This document shows positions 1 to 3,538 of a stretch of DNA of 5,450 nucleotides, piece after piece. Made by a program: the position numbers and the translations under genes. Source of the stretch: an uncultured Collinsella sp. GTDB lineage: Bacteria > Actinomycetota > Coriobacteriia > Coriobacteriales > Coriobacteriaceae. Each line of letters starts with the position of its first letter. Within the stretch, counting starts at the first letter, position 1. The DNA lies in contig URZN01000109.1 in NCBI GenBank assembly GCA_900552345.1, positions 1 to 5,450 of the forward strand, given 5' to 3'. A model generated the notes under the pieces. That model was not told the origin of the DNA. It saw only the letters and a program-made list of their open reading frames with translations, and ran no database searches.

Positions 1-552
1 TACGGCGCTCGTAATGACCACAGACTTGGCACCCAGCTCACGCACGGCGTCCACAAGGACGCGGACCTCGTCGGGCGTGATTTGCTCTGCAATGGGCGTA
101 TCGGCAAGCAGGCACGCCTCGGTATAGTTGGGCACCGCGTAGTCTGCGCACTCCAGCAGGTGCCGCATAAGGCCAATCGTGGACTCGGGCACGCCGGCGT
201 AGAGCTTACCGTTGTCGCCCATGATGGGGTCGACGAACACCTTGGTGCCCTTTTGCGCACGGCGGTGGCAAAAGTCCGAGATGATGCGTGTCTCTTCCTC
301 GGTCACGATAAAGCCGGTCGAGATGGCGTCGAATTCAAAGCCGAGCTCTTCCCAGATAGCGAGGCTTTGGCGCACGTACTCCGTGGTGTCGTGGATGTAG
401 AACTTGGGGTAGTTGAGCGTGTCGGAAACGAGCGCCGTCGGCAGGTTATGGATACGGTAGCCCATGTGCGACAGCACCGGCAGCATGGCGGAAAGCGCGA
501 CCTTGCCGTAGCCGCACATATCGTTAATCAGCAGCAGCTGAGTATTCTTCAT
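1..552 (-). CDS. Pyridoxal/pyridoxamine kinase, N-terminal part (runs off the left edge)
   Basis: This is a ribokinase/PfkB-superfamily kinase of the PdxY/PdxK type, which phosphorylates pyridoxal, pyridoxamine or pyridoxine with ATP in vitamin B6 salvage to PLP, in the cytoplasm. The ATG is at 552-550 and 184 codons stay open to position 1, so about 100 residues of a usual 280-residue protein are missing. These include the C-terminal GTGD-type catalytic/anion-hole motif, so intactness cannot be judged. Visible family features are a first beta strand LLLINDMCGYGK (residues 6-17), the substrate-side segment ALVSDTLNYPKF (40-51), VDPIMGD (107-113) and PNYTEACLL (141-149) with the N142/E145 Mg-ATP-type motif. 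The start is supported by AAGGGAG at 565-559, six bases upstream. It is divergent from the exporter operon and shows no functional link to it. Pyridoxamine versus pyridoxal preference cannot be read from the sequence, so no symbol is given. Confidence 0.88.
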   Translation of the reverse strand, partial: MKNTQLLLINDMCGYGKVALSAMLPVLSHMGYRIHNLPTALVSDTLNYPKFYIHDTTEYVRQSLAIWEELGFEFDAISTGFIVTEEETRIISDFCHRRAQKGTKVFVDPIMGDNGKLYAGVPESTIGLMRHLLECADYAVPNYTEACLLADTPIAEQITPDEVRVLVDAVRELGAKSVVITSAV

Positions 553-602
553 GAGGGTCTCCCTTGGTTCGGGCGCGGCGCGGCAGCGCCACAGTGCGAC
601 TA

Positions 603-631
603 AGTGTAGCGCAGGGGACGTTGCGAGCGAA
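603..631 (-). promoter_or_regulatory. Weak candidate promoter for the pyridoxal/pyridoxamine kinase
   Basis: On the minus strand, TTCGCT (631-626) and TACACT (608-603) are separated by exactly 17 bases. This would place a transcript start near 596 and give a leader of about 45 nt. The -10 matches 4 of 6 consensus bases and the -35 only 3 of 6, so this is a guess based on spacing and position. A short GC hairpin in the predicted leader (GGCGC 577-581 with GCGCC 586-590) lies a few bases upstream of the ribosome binding site. Confidence 0.3.
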
Positions 632-734
632 GTCGAGCGGCACGAAGGGCAAATTGTTGCGGAAAGGTTTCGGAAACGAGGGGCTAACTTGCTTCATTGC
701 GGCTCATTTGCCGCCACTTATTCAGTGCCATTTC

Positions 735-886
735 AAAACTATGCCGGATTACGGGGCTGAACCTGAATGAGCCAACCACACCCCCTATTTTCAAATCATA
801 GCGAGCCTTCTACCTGCGGTTTTCTTTTTACCAATTTCGGCATGGTCGGCAATCCGTCGTTCAGCCCCGTAATCCGGCATAGTTTT
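735..886. repeat. Perfect 28-bp inverted repeat flanking a 96-bp core
   Basis: The arm at 735-762 (beginning AAAACTATGCCGG, ending GGGGCTGAAC) is the exact reverse complement of 859-886. Pairing fails immediately outside (734/887) and inside (763/858). The 96-bp core at 763-858 has no open frame of note and includes T-rich and A-rich stretches. There is no clear target-site duplication: the left flank ends CATTTC and the right flank begins TTAAG. The size and perfect terminal symmetry fit a MITE-like or extragenic palindromic repeat, but a structured RNA or a paired protein-binding site are alternatives. The 3' side of the left arm can also take part in a competing fold, since CTTATTCAG (717-725) pairs with CTGAATGAG (763-771) with one G-T wobble. 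Confidence 0.8.
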
Positions 887-891
887 TAAGT

Positions 892-947
892 TAGTCGTTG
901 GGGACGTTCTTAAATGACTAGGCAAACAAGAACGTCCCCAACGACTA
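892..947. repeat. 20-bp perfect hairpin repeat, REP-like
   Basis: TAGTCGTTGGGGACGTTCTT (892-911) is the exact reverse complement of 928-947, with a 16-base loop at 912-927. It begins only 5 bp after the preceding 28-bp inverted repeat. There is no T-tract on either strand, so an intrinsic terminator is unlikely. GC-rich palindromes with a GGGGACG core and this size resemble REP elements mobilised by RAYT (Y1 HUH) transposases. That comparison rests on form alone, and no transposase is in the window. Confidence 0.8.
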
Positions 948-988
948 TCCCAACAAGGGCAACGCCGATGTTTTGGCGAAGTCAGCGA

Positions 989-1087
989 AAACCCGCCAGA
1001 GCGAGCAAGGTGCCTTGAAACGAGGCGGCATTGACCTTCTGGTCATGCCGCCGAAGTTGAAAGGCAGATTGCCGCTCTGGCGGGTTT
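989..1087. repeat. Long structured inverted repeat with nested hairpins (99 bp)
   Basis: The outer stem AAACCCGCCAGAGCG (989-1003) is perfectly complementary to 1073-1087 (15 bp). Nested inside, TGCCTT (1011-1016) can pair with AAGGCA (1060-1065). The innermost hairpin pairs GGCGGCAT (1024-1031) with ATGCCGCC (1045-1052) and GACC (1033-1036) with GGTC (1041-1044), with one bulged T at 1032 and a TTCT loop. Stems nested at three levels indicate a selected secondary structure, either as DNA or as RNA. It lies within the divergent region, upstream of the likely transcript start of the exporter operon, so it is not in that operon's predicted leader. A dispersed repeat or a small RNA are the main options. 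Confidence 0.7.
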
Positions 1088-1100
1088 GCAGCGTCGAGCC

Positions 1101-1128
1101 GTTACGCGGTTTGGTAAAACCGCGTAAC
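1101..1128. repeat. 28-bp palindrome: 12-bp perfect arms, 4-base loop
   Basis: GTTACGCGGTTT (1101-1112) is perfectly complementary to AAACCGCGTAAC (1117-1128) around GGTA. It lies 15 bp upstream of the -35 box of the exporter-operon promoter. No T-run follows on either strand, and no gene is transcribed towards it, so a terminator function is not supported. It could be the last member of the palindrome cluster or a binding site for a dimeric regulator upstream of the promoter. The eight bases GTTTGGTA at 1109-1116 recur at 1134-1141. Confidence 0.75.
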
Positions 1129-1143
1129 CACTAGTTTGGTACC

Positions 1144-1172
1144 TTGACAATCAATCTATGCGCTCCTAAATT
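1144..1172 (+). promoter_or_regulatory. Sigma70-type promoter of the regulator-exporter operon
   Basis: A perfect -35 box TTGACA (1144-1149) and a -10 box TAAATT (1167-1172, 4 of 6 consensus bases including the first two and the last) are separated by 17 bp. Transcription would begin near 1178-1180, giving a leader of about 49 nt before the ATG at 1228. The -10 lies inside a palindrome matching MarR-type operators, so bound repressor would block polymerase directly. Confidence 0.75.
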
Positions 1173-1206
1173 AGTTAGGCACAAAACAATTTCTCTACCT
1201 AACTAA
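1165..1206. promoter_or_regulatory. Probable operator of the MarR-family regulator
   Basis: CCTAAATTAGTTAGG (1165-1179) is a 15-bp near-palindrome (6 of 7 pairs) that covers the -10 box. Its right half TTAGTTAGG (1171-1179) is the exact reverse complement of CCTAACTAA at 1198-1206, just upstream of the ribosome binding site. The half-site therefore occurs three times: CCTAAATTA, TTAGTTAGG inverted, and CCTAACTAA. MarR proteins usually bind 15-20 bp A+T-rich palindromes overlapping their own promoter, so autorepression is inferred. The third copy could be a second, half-occupied site. Binding by the product of the adjacent gene is not shown by sequence alone. Confidence 0.6.
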
Positions 1207-1208
1207 GG

Positions 1209-1215
1209 AAAGGAG
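1209..1215 (+). promoter_or_regulatory. Ribosome binding site of the MarR-family gene
   Basis: AAAGGAG lies 12 bases before the ATG at 1228, a somewhat long spacing. No alternative start exists in the interval: in this frame a TAA at 1204-1206 closes the upstream reading frame and no ATG, GTG or TTG lies between it and 1228. Confidence 0.65.
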
Positions 1216-1227
1216 CGAAGCTTAGAT

Positions 1228-1731
1228 ATGTGTGTTGAAGCACTCGTCCTTCCGCATGAGCCCGGCGGTGACCCGTCGCAACCGGTAGACATACCCGAAG
1301 CGGTCAGCGCTGAAGACAAACTCGCCAAGCGCATCCTGAGCGGCCTGGGCTTTTGCGGCCATTACATGCATTTTCATGGCGGAGGCGTGTCCGGCAAGGC
1401 GCCCATCATCTGCCTGCTGGCCAAGCAGCCCGGCGGCGAGATGTCGCAGCAGGAACTCGGCATGCACTTTGACCTCAAACCGGGGTCGCTTTCCGAGATC
1501 CTGTCCAAGCTCGAGGTCAACGGCCTCATCGAGCGCAGCCGTAACCCCAAGGATCGACGGCAACTCACCATTCGCCTGACCGAAACCGGCCGGGAAAACG
1601 CCCGCATCGACCAGGCGGCCCGCATCCGCTTTAGAGAACGGGCCTTTAGCGCGCTCACCCATGACGAGCGCGAAGACCTCGCCGAAATGCTCGATAAAAT
1701 CCGTGTAACCTGGGAGGAACTGGATGATTAA
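1228..1731 (+). CDS. MarR-family winged-helix transcriptional regulator
   Basis: This 167-residue protein is a cytoplasmic dimeric DNA-binding regulator, by position the likely repressor of its own operon. The winged helix is clear: helix 3 about 72-81 (MSQQELGMHF), recognition helix about 85-97 (PGSLSEILSKLE), wing about 101-118. The MarR signature follows as D109-R110-R111 ... L117-T118-x-x-G121. A C-terminal helix from about 140 to 165 would complete the dimerisation domain. The first 30 residues are an acidic, proline-containing extension of low predicted structure. The segment GFCGHYMHFH (41-50) places Cys43, His45, His48 and His50 close together before the HTH, which might serve sensing but could be structural. 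The gene overlaps the next one by 8 bp. Regulation is probably by the operator at 1165-1206, relieved by an unknown ligand, often a pump substrate in such pairs. The family is secure; the ligand is unknown. Confidence 0.92.
   Translation: MCVEALVLPHEPGGDPSQPVDIPEAVSAEDKLAKRILSGLGFCGHYMHFHGGGVSGKAPIICLLAKQPGGEMSQQELGMHFDLKPGSLSEILSKLEVNGLIERSRNPKDRRQLTIRLTETGRENARIDQAARIRFRERAFSALTHDEREDLAEMLDKIRVTWEELDD
1712..1718 (+). promoter_or_regulatory. Ribosome binding site of the first ABC gene
   Basis: GGGAGGA inside the end of the regulator gene stands 5 bases before the ATG at 1724. It selects 1724 over the in-frame ATG at 1739. The start codon overlaps the upstream stop as ATGATTAA, which favours translational coupling. 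Confidence 0.7.
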
Positions 1732-3538
1732 AACCCTCATGGGCAGCATCCGCGACTATATGAAAGTCGCTGTTGCCACGCCATTGCTCGTGCTTGGCGA
1801 GGTGCTCTGCGAGATGCTGATTCCATTTATCACCGCCAACCTGATCGACGCCATCAAAGACGGCACCACCGTAGCCGAGATGCTTCCCACCGCAGGCTTT
1901 TTGGTGCTCATCGCGCTGACGTCGCTTGCTTTTGGCGCCGCTGCCGGCGTCACCTGCAGCCATGCGAGCTGCGGCTTCGCCAAGAACCTGCGTCACGACC
2001 TGTTCTACAAGATCCAGACGTTCAGCTTTGCCAACATCGATGAGTTCTCGAGCTCCTCGCTCGTCACGCGTCTGACCACTGACATCAACAACGTTCAGCA
2101 GGCCTTTATGATGATCATCCGTATCGCCGTGCGCGCGCCGCTGGTCTTGATCTTCGCCTTTACCATGGCATTTATCATGGGCGGCAGCGTCGCCATGGTC
2201 TACCTGGTCATCATTCCGCTGCTGGGCTTTGGACTGTTCTTTATCATCTTTAAGGTACGCCCCATCTTCTCGCGCGTGTTCCACAAGTACGACGCCCTTA
2301 ACGAGTCCGTCGAGGAAAACGTCACCGGCATGCGCGTGGTCAAGAGCTACGTGCGCGAAGACTTTGAGAAGGAGAAGTTCGCCACCGCCGCGCGCGACGT
2401 CCAGATGGACTTCACCCGCGCCGAGAAGCTGCTCGCCTTTAACAACCCCATGATGAACATCTGCGTCAACGGCGCATTTGTCGTCATCATCTACCTGGGA
2501 TCCAAGCTCATCATCACGAGCCAGGGCACGCTGTTCGACGTGGGCCAGCTCTCCTCGATCTTTACCTATGGCTTCCAGATCCTCATGAGCCTGATGCAGC
2601 TGTCGATGATCTTTGTCATGGTGACCATGGCCGACGAATCGGCGCACCGCATTACCGAGGTGCTGGCCGCCGAGCCCACGATCGCCGATCCCGCCGAGCC
2701 CGTGCTCGAGGTTGCCGACGGTTCCATCGACTTTGACCACGTGAGCTTTAAGTATTCCGCGCATGCGAAGCGCCAGGCGCTCGACGATATCGACCTGCAC
2801 ATTAAGAGCGGCGAGACCATCGGCATCATCGGCGGCACCGGCTCGGCCAAGTCCACGCTCGTAAACCTCATCGCCCGCCTGTACGACGCCACCGAAGGCA
2901 CCGTGCGCGTGGGCGGCATGGACGTGCGCGACTACGACCTGGACGCCCTGCGCCACCAAGTGGCCATGGTGCTACAGAAAAACGTGCTGTTTAACGGCAC
3001 CATTGCCGAGAACCTGCGCTGGGGCGACCCGAACGCCACCGACGAGGAAGTCCGCGAGGCGGCACATCTGGCCTGCGCCGATGAGTTTGTCGACGGCTTC
3101 CCCAAGGGCTATGACACCTGGATCGAGCAGGGCGGCTCCAATGTCTCGGGCGGTCAGAAGCAGCGCCTGTGCATTGCGCGCGCTCTGCTGCGTCGCCCCA
3201 AGATCTTGATCCTGGACGACTCCACCAGCGCCGTCGACACCAAGACCGACGCCAAGATCCGCGCAGGGTTGGCAAGCTATCTGCCCAACACGACCAAGCT
3301 CATCATCGCCCAGCGCATTAGCTCCGTGCAGGACGCAGACCGCATCATCGTCATGGAGGGCGGCCGTATCGCTCAGATCGGCAGCCATGACGAGCTACTC
3401 AAGACGAGCGAGATCTACCGCGAGACCTTTACCTCGCAAAACAAGATGTCTGCCGAAGGCGAAGGAGCCGTCGAGGCCGACACCGAGGCATCCGCAACGC
3501 AAGCTCAGACCCAGGAAGGAGGCGAGGCACATGAGTAA
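1724..3538 (+). CDS. ABC exporter half-transporter, degenerate-site subunit (permease-ATPase)
   Basis: This 604-residue type IV ABC exporter subunit has a six-helix membrane domain (helices near 14-38, 56-78, 130-152, 154-176, 242-265, 276-300) fused to an ATPase domain from about 335. ATPase motifs are A-loop Tyr344, Walker A GGTGSAKST (370-378, Lys376, Ala375 where Gly is usual), Q-loop Gln418, signature VSGGQ (474-478) and Walker B ILILDD (D498 then D499). Asp499 replaces the catalytic Glu, and Gln530 in IIAQRISS replaces the switch His. These losses are typical of the subunit supplying the degenerate ATP site in heterodimeric exporters such as TM287 of TM287/288, BmrC or LmrC. The C-terminal 30 residues are an acidic, Ala/Gln/Glu-rich tail without a known domain. 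It probably works with the next gene product in the inner membrane to expel drugs, lipids or peptides. The substrate cannot be told from the sequence. Family and heterodimer role are highly likely. Confidence 0.93.
   Translation: MIKTLMGSIRDYMKVAVATPLLVLGEVLCEMLIPFITANLIDAIKDGTTVAEMLPTAGFLVLIALTSLAFGAAAGVTCSHASCGFAKNLRHDLFYKIQTFSFANIDEFSSSSLVTRLTTDINNVQQAFMMIIRIAVRAPLVLIFAFTMAFIMGGSVAMVYLVIIPLLGFGLFFIIFKVRPIFSRVFHKYDALNESVEENVTGMRVVKSYVREDFEKEKFATAARDVQMDFTRAEKLLAFNNPMMNICVNGAFVVIIYLGSKLIITSQGTLFDVGQLSSIFTYGFQILMSLMQLSMIFVMVTMADESAHRITEVLAAEPTIADPAEPVLEVADGSIDFDHVSFKYSAHAKRQALDDIDLHIKSGETIGIIGGTGSAKSTLVNLIARLYDATEGTVRVGGMDVRDYDLDALRHQVAMVLQKNVLFNGTIAENLRWGDPNATDEEVREAAHLACADEFVDGFPKGYDTWIEQGGSNVSGGQKQRLCIARALLRRPKILILDDSTSAVDTKTDAKIRAGLASYLPNTTKLIIAQRISSVQDADRIIVMEGGRIAQIGSHDELLKTSEIYRETFTSQNKMSAEGEGAVEADTEASATQAQTQEGGEAHE
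3516..3522 (+). promoter_or_regulatory. Ribosome binding site of the second ABC gene
   Basis: AAGGAGG stands 8 bases before the ATG at 3531, close to the ideal. It settles the start: the same reading frame is open back to 3387, but that upstream part lies inside the first ABC gene and has no ribosome binding site. A later in-frame ATG at 3582 is less well served. The junction ATGAGTAA is an 8-bp overlap with the preceding stop. Confidence 0.8.

Larger units (their letters stand above)
553..1227. other. Divergent intergenic region, 675 bp, rich in inverted repeats
   Basis: No convincing gene was found here in either strand; the small open frames near 551-770 have no ribosome binding site and no recognisable protein character. 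The kinase promoter side is 553-634. The part from 635 to 734 has no clear feature beyond a small hairpin (GCGGC 699-703 with GCCGC 710-714). From 735 to 1128 there are four consecutive inverted repeats, listed separately. From 1144 to 1215 lie the promoter, operator and ribosome binding site of the exporter operon. The region is visibly more A+T-rich than the flanking genes, especially at 775-840 and 1130-1210. Confidence 0.8.

Noticed and set aside
82..603. Plus-strand open frame of 173 codons at the left end
   Set aside because: The minus strand here encodes a recognisable kinase with family motifs and a proper ribosome binding site; the plus frame has no such support and ends in the intergenic DNA.
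551..770. Small plus-strand open frames of 68-69 codons in the divergent region
   Set aside because: No ribosome binding site, no recognisable product, and they run into the arm of the 28-bp inverted repeat.
1101..1128. Rho-independent terminator at the 12-bp stem
   Set aside because: No T-tract follows on either strand and neither flanking gene is transcribed towards it.
735..1128. CRISPR array or tRNA/attachment site
   Set aside because: The repeats are inverted and unlike each other, not regularly spaced direct repeats; no cloverleaf, CCA end or integrase is present.
1655..2959. Minus-strand open frame of 434 codons opposite the regulator and first ABC gene
   Set aside because: It is antisense to a gene with complete ABC motifs, is a His/Asp/Gly-rich translation of high-GC codons, and has no domain or ribosome binding site. 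It is a shadow of the real gene.
3387..3530. Longer start for the second ABC gene at 3387
   Set aside because: The added 48 residues are Arg/Pro-rich out-of-frame reading of the first ABC gene, with no ribosome binding site; 3531 has AAGGAGG at good spacing and gives the usual exporter N-terminus.
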